From contig JAHHTM010000001.1 of assembly GCA_020024675.1 (NCBI GenBank), positions 1 through 53,462 of the forward strand: a stretch of DNA of 53,462 nucleotides, written 5' to 3'. The notes below the pieces were generated by a model, which saw nothing but the letters and a program-made list of their open reading frames with translations, was not told the origin of the DNA and ran no database searches. Source of the stretch: Muricomes sp. GTDB taxonomy: Bacteria; Bacillota; Clostridia; Lachnospirales; Lachnospiraceae. This document shows positions 16,296 through 23,249 of the stretch, piece after piece (position 1 is the stretch's first letter; each line of letters opens with the position of its first letter). The position numbers and the translations under genes are program-made.

Positions 16296-18221
16296 ATGAG
16301 CATAAATAAAAGAAAAGTGCAGTTATGGCTGATCGATACAATACTGTTTGCGATAATTTATTATATAATGGCTTTCACAAGCGGAATGAAGATTTATTCA
16401 ATCACTGTTCATGGTGAGTACAGCTTTATAAAGGCACTCATGTTATACGTATGCATCATGATCGCGAGAATGATTGTTAAAACATATGGAAGTATATGGA
16501 GATATGCAAGTGTGGTATCGTATCTAAAACTTATGTTGGCAGATGCAGTTGGTGGAATTGTTTATATGGTGATTGCTTATTTTAATCCCTCAATCAATTT
16601 AGGAATTGCTTATTCTGTTGTTACAGTTATGGCTGTTATGCTTGCTACACTTGGAATTCGTTTCTGCTATCAGTTTTCATATGCATACAAAAATAAAACA
16701 GTAGAATCAAGAATGAATTCAAAAGAAGATGAGGAGGAGATCCATAAGATTGATGTAGCAATCGTTGGTGCAGGAAATATAGGTGCTTCTCTTGCGGAAG
16801 AACTGAAAAGAAATCCGAATTCTCATTACAATCCATATTGTTTTATCGATAAAGATCTGGATAAGATAGGAAATAATATTAATGGGCTTCCTGTTTTTCC
16901 GGAAAATGACAGCATTATCGAACGTATTAAAAAGTTGCCGATTCAGGAAATTATCGTTGCGATTCCGGATGCGTCACCAGAAGAAAAAAGAAGATTATAT
17001 GAGCTTTATAAACAAACGGAATGTAAAGTTAAAATCTACAGTTATCCATTAGAAGAAAATCAGGAATATGGAGATAAGAGAACACTTCGTGAATTTAAGA
17101 TTGAAGATCTTTTATTTAGAAAAAGTCTTAAGATTAATGGAACAGAGACTGAGAAGTTTTATGATGATAAGACAGTTCTTGTTACTGGTGGAGGTGGTTC
17201 GATTGGTTCAGAATTATGCCGTCAGATTGCGAGTATGAATCCAAAGAAACTGATCATTCTTGATATTTATGAAAATAATGCTTATGAAATTCAACAAGAG
17301 CTTATAAGAAAATATGCAGGACAGCTTAATCTTAATACAGTTATTGCTTCTGTACGTGACATAAAACGTATGGAAGAAATCTTCCGTACAGAAAGACCTG
17401 ATATCGTATTCCATGCAGCGGCTCACAAACATGTGCCATTGATGGAAAATAGTGGCTGCGAAGCAATCAAGAATAATGTTATGGGAACCTATAATGTTGC
17501 AAATCTGGCAGAAAAATATGGGGTACAGAAAATGCTCCTTATTTCAACAGATAAGGCGGTTAATCCGACAAATATCATGGGTGCATCCAAACGTCTTTGT
17601 GAAATGGTTTTACAGTGTCGTGCTAACAGTAAAACAGAATTCACAGCGGTGCGTTTTGGAAATGTTCTTGGAAGTAATGGATCTGTTATTCCGTTGTTTA
17701 AAAAGCAGATTGCAGCAGGAGGACCTATTACACTTACGGATAAAAGAATTATCCGTTACTTTATGACAATTCCAGAGGCGGTAGGTCTTGTACTTGAAAC
17801 AGGAGCTATGGCGCATAACGGAGAGCTTTTCGTTCTCGATATGGGTAAACCGGTTAAGATTCTTGATCTTGCAGAAAATATGATAAGACTTTCTGGGTTG
17901 AAACCATATGAAGATATTGATATTATCGAAGTAGGACTTAGACCGGGAGAAAAACTTTATGAAGAACTTCTCATGAAAACAGAAGAGCTGGACAAGACTT
18001 CAAATGATCTGATCTTTATAGAAAGAGACACTCCACTGTCAAGAGAAGAAGTGGATGAAAAACTTGAGATTCTTCTTGATGCAGTAGAAAAAGAAGGAAA
18101 AGAGAATGTGCTTGCTGCAATTCGTAAGACAGTACCAACATTCCAAAGTCCGGAAGATGCAAACAAAAAAGCTGATGAATCAAGCGAAATGAATCGAGTT
18201 TATAACTCAGAAGAGGAATAA
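16296..18221 (+). CDS. membrane nucleotide-sugar 4,6-dehydratase (CapD/PglF/WbpM type)
   Basis: Polysaccharide biosynthesis protein of 641 residues. About four N-terminal transmembrane helices are followed by a first Rossmann-like domain (VAIVGAGNIGASLAEEL near residue 150) and a C-terminal SDR domain. The latter has VLVTGGGGSIGSELC near residue 295, FHAAAHKHVPLME, ISTDKAVNPTNIMGASK and VRFGNVLGS. The Met in place of the usual SDR Tyr before GASK is typical of these inverting or retaining UDP-GlcNAc 4,6-dehydratases. The product would feed bacillosamine, QuiNAc or FucNAc synthesis for surface glycans. No other glycan genes are adjacent. Confidence 0.88.
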   Translation: MSINKRKVQLWLIDTILFAIIYYIMAFTSGMKIYSITVHGEYSFIKALMLYVCIMIARMIVKTYGSIWRYASVVSYLKLMLADAVGGIVYMVIAYFNPSINLGIAYSVVTVMAVMLATLGIRFCYQFSYAYKNKTVESRMNSKEDEEEIHKIDVAIVGAGNIGASLAEELKRNPNSHYNPYCFIDKDLDKIGNNINGLPVFPENDSIIERIKKLPIQEIIVAIPDASPEEKRRLYELYKQTECKVKIYSYPLEENQEYGDKRTLREFKIEDLLFRKSLKINGTETEKFYDDKTVLVTGGGGSIGSELCRQIASMNPKKLIILDIYENNAYEIQQELIRKYAGQLNLNTVIASVRDIKRMEEIFRTERPDIVFHAAAHKHVPLMENSGCEAIKNNVMGTYNVANLAEKYGVQKMLLISTDKAVNPTNIMGASKRLCEMVLQCRANSKTEFTAVRFGNVLGSNGSVIPLFKKQIAAGGPITLTDKRIIRYFMTIPEAVGLVLETGAMAHNGELFVLDMGKPVKILDLAENMIRLSGLKPYEDIDIIEVGLRPGEKLYEELLMKTEELDKTSNDLIFIERDTPLSREEVDEKLEILLDAVEKEGKENVLAAIRKTVPTFQSPEDANKKADESSEMNRVYNSEEE

Positions 18222-18237
18222 AATAAAAGGAAAAGAC

Positions 18238-18267
18238 TTGACTTTCATGGCAAGAACATGATACAAT
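18238..18267 (+). promoter_or_regulatory. promoter of rpmG-secE-nusG operon
   Basis: TTGACT at 18238-18243, 18-base spacer, TACAAT at 18262-18267. The leader that follows contains a T-run at 18291-18298 and a TGATGG/CCATCA hairpin at 18312-18331 before the rpmG ribosome binding site. Confidence 0.7.
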
Positions 18268-18371
18268 GCTCTAGCGAATGGAAGTAGGTCTTTTTTTTAT
18301 GCCTAAAAATTTGATGGCTTCGCAACCATCATGTAACACGAAGTTAATAAAAAAAAAGCGAGGTGGAAGTT

Positions 18372-18521
18372 GTGCGCACAAGAATCACATTGGAATGTAC
18401 AGAATGCAAAAATCGTAACTACAATATGACAAAGGATAAGAAATCTCATCCTGAGCGTATGGAAACTAAAAAATATTGCAAATTCTGCAAATCTCACACA
18501 CTGCACAAAGAGACAAAATAG
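18372..18521 (+). CDS. rpmG: ribosomal protein L33 (zinc-ribbon form)
   Basis: A 49-residue large-subunit protein. It begins with GTG behind GCGAGGTGG, reads MRTRITLECTEC and ends KFCKSHTLHKETK. The two CxxC pairs (CTEC and CKFC) mark the zinc-binding C+ paralog. It is the first gene of the secE-nusG-rplK-rplA unit, 21 bases ahead of secE, the usual Firmicutes order. Confidence 0.95.
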   Translation: MRTRITLECTECKNRNYNMTKDKKSHPERMETKKYCKFCKSHTLHKETK

Positions 18522-18542
18522 TCGTTGGAAGGAGTGGATGTC

Positions 18543-18743
18543 ATGAGTGAAAAAACAACCAAGACTCAGAAGAAAAGCTGGTTTAAAGGTTTAAAGGCTG
18601 AGTTTAACAAGGTTATTTGGCCAGACAAGAACACACTTGCAAAACAGACTACAGCAGTTGTCTCAGTTTCAATATTACTTGGAGCATTGATCACAGTTAT
18701 CGATGCAGTCTTAAAGTATGGAATTGATTTTCTGGTCAGATAA
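18543..18743 (+). CDS. secE: preprotein translocase subunit SecE
   Basis: A 66-residue, single-span SecE. The amphipathic WFKGLKAEFNKVIWPDKNTL segment precedes the transmembrane helix (about residues 38-62). It stabilises SecY in the translocon. ATG 18543 is chosen because GGAAGGAG lies just upstream within the longer in-frame reading from 18525. Confidence 0.95.
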   Translation: MSEKTTKTQKKSWFKGLKAEFNKVIWPDKNTLAKQTTAVVSVSILLGALITVIDAVLKYGIDFLVR

Positions 18744-18767
18744 CAGGCCAGACAGAAAGGTGATTTT

Positions 18768-19286
18768 ATGTCAGAGGCAAAATGGTATGTAGTTCATACT
18801 TATTCTGGGTATGAAAACAAAGTAAAAGCGAATATTGATAAGGCGATTGAAAACCGTCACCTGGAAGAGCAGATTCTTGAGGTACGTGTTCCTATGCAGG
18901 AAGTTGTTGAACTTAAAAATGGAGTTCAAAAAGCAAGCCAGAAGAAAATGTTTCCAGGGTATGTCATGATACACATGATCATGAATGATGACACATGGTA
19001 TGTAGTTCGTAATACCAGAGGAGTCACCGGATTTGTCGGACCAGGATCAAAACCGGTTCCACTTGAAGAGGATGAGATGTTAAGACTTGGAATAAGTGAA
19101 GAACATATTTTCTCAGACTTTGAGATTGGTGACATGGTATCTGTGTTGAGCGGTGCCTGGGAAGGAACTGTCGGTGTAGTTCAGTCGCTGAACGAACAGA
19201 AACAGAGCTTGTGCATCAATGTTGAGTTATTCGGGCGTGAGACGCCTGTAGAGCTTGACTTTGCAGAAGTAAAAAAGATGGATTAA
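18768..19286 (+). CDS. nusG: transcription termination/antitermination factor NusG
   Basis: NusG of 172 residues. The NGN domain starts KWYVVHTYSGYENKV and contains FPGYVMI; the C-terminal KOW motif is at about residues 124-150 (GDMVSVLSGAWEGTVGVV). It binds RNA polymerase and influences pausing and termination. It lies 24 bases after secE and 54 bases before rplK; that gap holds a conserved RNA element. Confidence 0.96.
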   Translation: MSEAKWYVVHTYSGYENKVKANIDKAIENRHLEEQILEVRVPMQEVVELKNGVQKASQKKMFPGYVMIHMIMNDDTWYVVRNTRGVTGFVGPGSKPVPLEEDEMLRLGISEEHIFSDFEIGDMVSVLSGAWEGTVGVVQSLNEQKQSLCINVELFGRETPVELDFAEVKKMD

Positions 19287-19292
19287 AAAACC

Positions 19293-19324
19293 GTGGGAGG
19301 GACGGTTTGTCCCGCCAATACCAC
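19293..19324 (+). promoter_or_regulatory. RNA element before rplK (copy 1 of 2)
   Basis: GTGG (19293-19296) pairs with CCAC (19321-19324). Inside it GGGAC (19299-19303) pairs with GTCCC (19309-19313) around a five-base loop. The internal loop is asymmetric: GA on the left and GCCAATA on the right. The Shine-Dalgarno AAGGAGG begins directly after the outer stem. The same design recurs before rplA. Its form, two helices around an asymmetric loop in the L11-L1 operon, fits an L1 mRNA-binding site, which is inference. Confidence 0.7.
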
Positions 19325-19340
19325 AAGGAGGTAATTAAAA

Positions 19341-19766
19341 ATGGCAAAAAAAGTAGAAGGATATATTAAATTACAGATTCCAGCTGGAAAAGCAACTCCA
19401 GCACCACCGGTTGGTCCTGCACTTGGACAGCATGGTGTAAATATCGTTGAATTTACAAAACAGTTCAACGCAAGAACAGCAGATCAGGGTGGAATGCTCA
19501 TTCCTGTTATTATTACAGTATACAATGACAGAAGCTTCAGCTTCGTTACAAAAACACCACCAGCAGCAGTTCTTATTAAGAAAGCTTGTAATCTTAAGTC
19601 AGGATCAAGTGTTCCTAACAAGAACAAAGTTGCAACAATCACAAAAGCTCAGGTAGAAGAAATCGCTAATACAAAGATGCCAGACTTAAACGCTGCAACA
19701 ATTGAAGCAGCTATGAGCATGGTTGAAGGTACATGCCGCTCTATGGGAGTAACAGTTGTAGAATAA
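19341..19766 (+). CDS. rplK: ribosomal protein L11
   Basis: L11 of 141 residues: the N-terminal domain YIKLQIPAGKATPAPPVGPA with the Pro-rich GTPase-centre segment, and the C-terminal rRNA-binding domain ending in the family-typical GTCRSMGV. It binds 23S rRNA at the GTPase-associated centre. Preceded by a good AAGGAGG placed at the foot of the duplicated RNA element. Confidence 0.97.
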   Translation: MAKKVEGYIKLQIPAGKATPAPPVGPALGQHGVNIVEFTKQFNARTADQGGMLIPVIITVYNDRSFSFVTKTPPAAVLIKKACNLKSGSSVPNKNKVATITKAQVEEIANTKMPDLNAATIEAAMSMVEGTCRSMGVTVVE

Positions 19767-19793
19767 TACGATCACTTAACGAAGTTGAATTAA

Positions 19794-19824
19794 GTGGGAG
19801 GGGATAAGTTCCCGCCAATACCAC
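19794..19824 (+). promoter_or_regulatory. RNA element before rplA (copy 2 of 2)
   Basis: GTGG (19794-19797) pairs with CCAC (19821-19824), and GGGGA (19800-19804) pairs with TTCCC (19809-19813) around a four-base loop. The GA and GCCAATA internal loop sides, the outer stem and the following AAGGAGG are identical to copy 1. The apical stem differs by compensating changes, so the structure is under selection. Likely L1 feedback site (inference). Confidence 0.7.
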
Positions 19825-19840
19825 AAGGAGGTTATTTTAA

Positions 19841-20533
19841 ATGAAACACGGAAAGAAATATATCGAAGCTTCTAAATTAATCGAAAGAGGAAATCTTTAC
19901 GAAAAAGAAGAAGCAGTTGCATTAGTTAAAAAATCAGCAGTAGCTAAATTTGATGAGACAATCGAAGCTCATATCAGAACAGGTTGTGATGGACGTCACG
20001 CTGACCAGCAGATTCGTGGTGCAGTTGTACTTCCACACGGAACAGGTAAAAAAGTTCGTATCCTTGTATTTGCTAAAGATGCAAAAGCTGAAGAAGCTTT
20101 AGCAGCTGGAGCAGATTACGTTGGAGGACAGGAACTGATTCCTAAGATCCAGAACGAAGGATGGTTCGAGTTCGATGTTGTTGTTGCTACACCAGACATG
20201 ATGGGAGTTGTTGGACGTCTTGGTCGTGTACTTGGACCAAAAGGTCTTATGCCAAACCCAAAAGCTGGTACAGTTACTATGGACGTAACAAAAGCAATCA
20301 ACGATATCAAAGCTGGTAAGATTGAGTACAGATTGGACAAAACAAACATTATCCATGTACCAGTTGGTAAAGCTTCCTTTACTGAGGAGCAGTTAGCGGA
20401 CAACTTCCAGACGCTTATTGATGCAATTCTTAAAGCTAAACCAGCAGCTGTTAAAGGTCAGTACTTAAAGAGCGTTACACTGACATCTACAATGGGACCT
20501 GGTGTTAAGGTTAACCCAATGAAACTTGCTTAA
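19841..20533 (+). CDS. rplA: ribosomal protein L1
   Basis: L1 of 230 residues, full length. It shows the N-terminal KYIEASKLI, the RNA-binding LGRVLGPKGLMPNPKAGTV motif and the C-terminal KSVTLTSTMGPGVKV. It forms the mobile L1 stalk and in many bacteria also represses its own operon through an mRNA copy of its rRNA site. The duplicated element before rplK and rplA is a candidate for that here. A terminator follows. Confidence 0.97.
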   Translation: MKHGKKYIEASKLIERGNLYEKEEAVALVKKSAVAKFDETIEAHIRTGCDGRHADQQIRGAVVLPHGTGKKVRILVFAKDAKAEEALAAGADYVGGQELIPKIQNEGWFEFDVVVATPDMMGVVGRLGRVLGPKGLMPNPKAGTVTMDVTKAINDIKAGKIEYRLDKTNIIHVPVGKASFTEEQLADNFQTLIDAILKAKPAAVKGQYLKSVTLTSTMGPGVKVNPMKLA

Positions 20534-20570
20534 GTTTTTGTAGACAGCGAGAGAATTCAAAAAATATATA

Positions 20571-20617
20571 AAACTGCTGTGTTCAGAGGAGCTGAATCTG
20601 AGTACAGCAGTTTTTTT
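20571..20617 (+). terminator. terminator after rplA
   Basis: AAACTGCTGT pairs with ACAGCAGTTT across a 23-base loop that has internal pairing, followed by a T-run. It divides rplKA from rplJL transcription. Confidence 0.85.
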
Positions 20618-20636
20618 AGAAAAATAAAAAATAGTA

Positions 20637-20665
20637 TTGACAAACTATTAAAGAGATGTTAATGT
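20637..20665 (+). promoter_or_regulatory. promoter of rplJL
   Basis: Consensus TTGACA at 20637-20642, 17-base spacer, TAATGT at 20660-20665, just upstream of the L10 leader. Confidence 0.7.
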
Positions 20666-20674
20666 AATAAAGCA

Positions 20675-20795
20675 ATTGACTGCCGAAGACAGCAGGTGCC
20701 GTAAGGCGTAAGGTAAAAACACCTGCCGAGGAAGATCAGAATTCTAATTTATGAATTTTTGAACTTTCATGTTTTCGGACATGGAAGTTTTTTTG
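20675..20795 (+). ncRNA. L10 leader (rplJ leader with attenuator)
   Basis: The AGACAGCAGGTGCC ... ACCTGCCGAGG pattern (20687-20731) is the hallmark of the Firmicutes ribosomal L10 leader, to which the L10-L7/L12 complex binds. It is followed by a terminator-like hairpin at 20762-20794 (AACTTTCATGT pairing with ACATGGAAGTT, then a T-run), which would act as the attenuator. It fills most of the 305-base gap between rplA and rplJ. Confidence 0.88.
20762..20794 (+). terminator. attenuator hairpin of L10 leader
   Basis: An 11-bp stem (one G-T pair) with a six-base loop and seven or more T residues, ahead of rplJ. Terminates leader transcripts when L10-L7/L12 is in excess, by analogy with the known leader. 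Confidence 0.8.
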
Positions 20796-20838
20796 TTTGG
20801 CAGTACACGCACAATAAAATAAGGAGGTGTACCTAAAC

Positions 20839-21366
20839 GTGGCAAAAGTTGAATTAAAACAACCAATCGTTGAGAAAATTTCAGAAGAGATCAAAGACGC
20901 TCAGTCTGTTGTTCTTGTTGACTACCGTGGATTAACAGTAGCTCAGGATACAGAGCTTCGTAAACAGCTCAGAGAAGCAGGTGTTGTATACAAAGTATAC
21001 AAAAACACTATGATGAAGAGAGCTTTTGAAGGAACTGAATTTGAAGGACTTACAGAATGTCTGGAAGGACCAAGCGCAATCGCTATTTCTAAAGATGATG
21101 CGACAGCACCAGCAAGAATCATCTGTGACTTTGCTAAAACTGCAGATAAACTTGAATTAAAAGGTGGTGTAGTTGAAGGAACAGTATATGACGTTGCAGG
21201 TCTTACAGAAGTTTCTAAGATTCCATCAAGAGACGTATTACTTTCCAGATTACTTGGAAGCATGCAGTCACCTATTACCAATTTTGCTCGTGTTATTAAG
21301 CAGATTGCAGAAAAAGACGGCGAAGCAGCTCCAGTAGAGGAAGCAGCAGAGACAACTGCTGAATAA
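20839..21366 (+). CDS. rplJ: ribosomal protein L10
   Basis: L10 of 175 residues, the base of the L7/L12 stalk. N-terminal RNA-binding part includes VVLVDYRGLTVAQDTELR and VYKNTMMKRA; an acidic Ala-rich C-terminal tail follows. GTG 20839 is chosen since AAGGAGGTG lies nine bases upstream; the in-frame GTG at 20827 is part of that ribosome binding site. Regulated by the L10 leader. Confidence 0.95.
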   Translation: MAKVELKQPIVEKISEEIKDAQSVVLVDYRGLTVAQDTELRKQLREAGVVYKVYKNTMMKRAFEGTEFEGLTECLEGPSAIAISKDDATAPARIICDFAKTADKLELKGGVVEGTVYDVAGLTEVSKIPSRDVLLSRLLGSMQSPITNFARVIKQIAEKDGEAAPVEEAAETTAE

Positions 21367-21381
21367 GCAAAACAATGAAGT

Positions 21382-21434
21382 CTTACCAAAGGTAAGCAAA
21401 AGAAAAATATTAAATGCAGGATGAAGAAATCCTG
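21382..21434 (+). other. paired hairpins in rplJ-rplL spacer
   Basis: CTTACC-AAA-GGTAAG at 21382-21396 and CAGGAT-GAAGAA-ATCCTG at 21417-21434 are two perfect 6-bp hairpins with no T-runs. They may be processing or stability elements that raise rplL expression relative to rplJ; that role is inference. Confidence 0.45.
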
Positions 21435-21459
21435 AAATAAGTTAATGGAGGATATTATA

Positions 21460-21837
21460 ATGGCTAAATTGACAACAGCTGAAATGATTGAAGCAATCAA
21501 AGAGTTATCAGTATTAGAATTAAATGAATTAGTAAAAGCTTGTGAAGAAGAATTCGGTGTATCTGCAGCAGCAGGTGTTGTAGTTGCAGCAGCAGCTGGA
21601 GACGGCGCAGCAGCAGCAGCTGAGAAAGATGAGTTCGATGTAGAATTAGTTTCTGCAGGAGCATCTAAAGTTAAAGTTATCAAAGTTGTTCGTGAAATCA
21701 CAGGACTTGGACTTAAAGAAGCTAAAGAAGTAGTTGACGGAGCTCCAAAGGTAGTTAAAGAAGGTGTTTCTAAAGCAGAAGCTGAAGAAATCAAAGCTAA
21801 ACTTGAAGAGCAGGGAGCAGAAGTTAACCTTAAATAA
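21460..21837 (+). CDS. rplL: ribosomal protein L7/L12
   Basis: L7/L12 of 125 residues: N-terminal dimerisation helix (AEMIEAIKELSVLELNELV), an Ala-rich hinge (VVVAAAAGDGAAAAA) and the C-terminal factor-binding domain (VKVIKVVREITGLGLKEAKE). ATG 21460 is used because GGAGG lies nine bases upstream. It recruits translation factors and is present in several copies per ribosome. A terminator follows at once. Confidence 0.97.
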   Translation: MAKLTTAEMIEAIKELSVLELNELVKACEEEFGVSAAAGVVVAAAAGDGAAAAAEKDEFDVELVSAGASKVKVIKVVREITGLGLKEAKEVVDGAPKVVKEGVSKAEAEEIKAKLEEQGAEVNLK

Positions 21838-21859
21838 TCTGGTTATTATGCTTATTTTA

Positions 21860-21893
21860 GAAGAGACATTGCGCACTGCAGTGTCTCTTTTTG
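21860..21893 (+). terminator. terminator after rplL
   Basis: AGAGACA-TTGC pairs with GCAG-TGTCTCT, followed by a T-run. It separates rplL from the M20 peptidase and rpoBC. Confidence 0.85.
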
Positions 21894-21908
21894 TTAATGA
21901 AGGACGTT

Positions 21909-23093
21909 ATGAATATGGAAGGTATTAGTTCTAAAGTTGTTGAGCTGACAAAACAGCTTGTAAATATAGAGAGTACAAATCCGGGAAGCTATGAAAAAGA
22001 AATATCTGATTTTATCTGCGGTTACTTTGCAAAAAATGAAATCAAGGCAGAAAAATCAGAAGTCTGGCCGGGCCGGTGCAATGTGCGTGCAATTCTTCCA
22101 GGAAAAACAAAAGGACCGGCGCTTGTCTTTATCTGTCATATGGATACAGTTGTAAAGGGTGATAGATGGACAAAAAAAGCATTTGCTGTAGAAGAAACAA
22201 AAGACAGATTGTATGGCAGGGGATCTTGTGACATGAAATCTGGACTTGCATGTGCTTTGAGCATATTTACAGATACGGCAAAAAAAATAAAAAACGAACA
22301 TGTTTCTCTGAAAAGCCCACTCGTTTTTATCGGAACGGTGGATGAAGAAGGAGATATGACTGGTGTTGAAAAAGTAATCATGGATGGCTGGGTGTCAAAA
22401 GAGGATCTGATCGTAGACATGGAACCTACAGATGGACAGATTCAGATGGCGCATAAAGGCAGAACCTGGTTTGAGATAGAAATAAAAGGAGTAACAGCCC
22501 ATGCTAGCATGCCGGAAAAAGGCGCAGATGCGATTGCGGGAATGGCAGAAGTTATTTCTTACATTAGAAAACAAATCCAAATTTGTCCGATACATTCGGA
22601 ACTTGGGAAATCTACAGTTACGTTCGGCATGATAAAAGGTGGATATAGTCCATATGTTGTTCCGGATTGCTGTAAACTTACAATAGACATGAGACTTGTA
22701 CCACCAATGAGTACGCAAAAAGCGGAAGAACTTGTAAAAGATGCAATTCAATTTGGTGAAGAAGAAGTTCAAGGAATAAAATGTAACTATAAAATAACAG
22801 GTGATCGACCGCCGGTTGAAACACATATGGATTCTCCGCTTATGAAAAAGCTTATAAAAGCGGTAGAAGAAGTTACGAAGAGTCCTGCAAAAGTTTCCGC
22901 TTTTCCGGGATATACCGATACGGCAGTTATAGCTGGAAAGCTTCTTAATAAAAACTGTATGTCTTATGGTCCGGGTAAGTTAAAACTGGCGCATAAACCA
23001 GATGAATATGTGGATAAAGCGGATATAGAAAGATGTTATAAGGTTTTTGAGAAATTAGTTGAAAACATATTGACAGAAAGAAGAGCTTTGTGA
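21909..23093 (+). CDS. M20-family metallopeptidase/deacylase (ArgE/DapE-like)
   Basis: Dinuclear zinc amidohydrolase of about 394 residues. ICHMDTV holds the first ligand near H77 and D79, GRGSCDMKSG the bridging Asp near residue 108, TVDEEGD the catalytic Glu pair near residues 145-146, and HKP near the C-terminus the last His. The dimerisation domain with HASMPEKGADA lies in between. Substrate could be an N-acyl amino acid, succinyl-DAP or a peptide. It sits between rplL and rpoB, where bacteria normally have nothing or an unrelated small gene. ATG 21909 follows AAGGA; ATGs at 21897 and 21915 are alternatives. Confidence 0.85.
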   Translation: MNMEGISSKVVELTKQLVNIESTNPGSYEKEISDFICGYFAKNEIKAEKSEVWPGRCNVRAILPGKTKGPALVFICHMDTVVKGDRWTKKAFAVEETKDRLYGRGSCDMKSGLACALSIFTDTAKKIKNEHVSLKSPLVFIGTVDEEGDMTGVEKVIMDGWVSKEDLIVDMEPTDGQIQMAHKGRTWFEIEIKGVTAHASMPEKGADAIAGMAEVISYIRKQIQICPIHSELGKSTVTFGMIKGGYSPYVVPDCCKLTIDMRLVPPMSTQKAEELVKDAIQFGEEEVQGIKCNYKITGDRPPVETHMDSPLMKKLIKAVEEVTKSPAKVSAFPGYTDTAVIAGKLLNKNCMSYGPGKLKLAHKPDEYVDKADIERCYKVFEKLVENILTERRAL

Positions 23094-23099
23094 TATAGT
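23070..23099 (+). promoter_or_regulatory. strong rpoBC promoter overlapping M20 stop codon
   Basis: Consensus TTGACA at 23070-23075, 18-base spacer, TATAGT at 23094-23099. The -35 lies in the last codons of the M20 gene and the -10 just after its stop, so rpoBC can be made independently of rplJL. Confidence 0.7.
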
Positions 23100-23116
23100 A
23101 AAAAATGCACTATTAT

Positions 23117-23205
23117 GGAAAGGTATGCCATTGTAGTGACGGTTTTACGTCACAAGGCTCTTTCCAGATTTTACTGAAATTTAGTAGAAAACGGAGTATT
23201 TTGGG
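23117..23205 (+). ncRNA. structured 5' leader of rpoB
   Basis: A large hairpin begins GGAAAG (from 23117) and closes with CTTTCC (to 23166), with inner GCC/GGC and a strong GTGACG/CGTCAC apical stem. A second hairpin, TTTTACT against AGTAGAAAA, follows at about 23170-23192. A G/C-rich stretch (GGGCAGCCTGGGGGCCC) comes next, before the ribosome binding site. No T-run follows, so it is not a plain terminator. I cannot assign it to a known leader family. Confidence 0.5.
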
Positions 23206-23249
23206 CAGCCTGGGGGCCCGCTAAAAAATAAATGAGGAGTGAAATGTCA

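Noticed and set aside
16126..16341. Small reverse-strand frames around 16.1-16.8 kb
   Set aside because: They overlap the NahK-like and dehydratase genes and lack any recognisable domain or ribosome site.
18221..18371. tRNA gene in the gap before rpmG
   Set aside because: A tRNA-Trp gene often sits near secE, but no cloverleaf or T-loop sequence is present here.
20827..20838. Upstream GTG start for rplJ
   Set aside because: This GTG is part of the Shine-Dalgarno sequence AAGGAGGTG used by GTG 20839.
20943..21794. Reverse-strand open frame of 283 codons across rplJ and rplL
   Set aside because: It is antisense to two certain ribosomal genes, its composition (Ser/Ala-rich) mirrors the Ala/Glu-rich coding strand, and it has no ribosome binding site.
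23117..23166. Hairpin before rpoB as a rho-independent terminator
   Set aside because: The stem is not followed by a T-run (AGATTTTACTG comes next), so a plain terminator is unlikely; kept as a leader structure.
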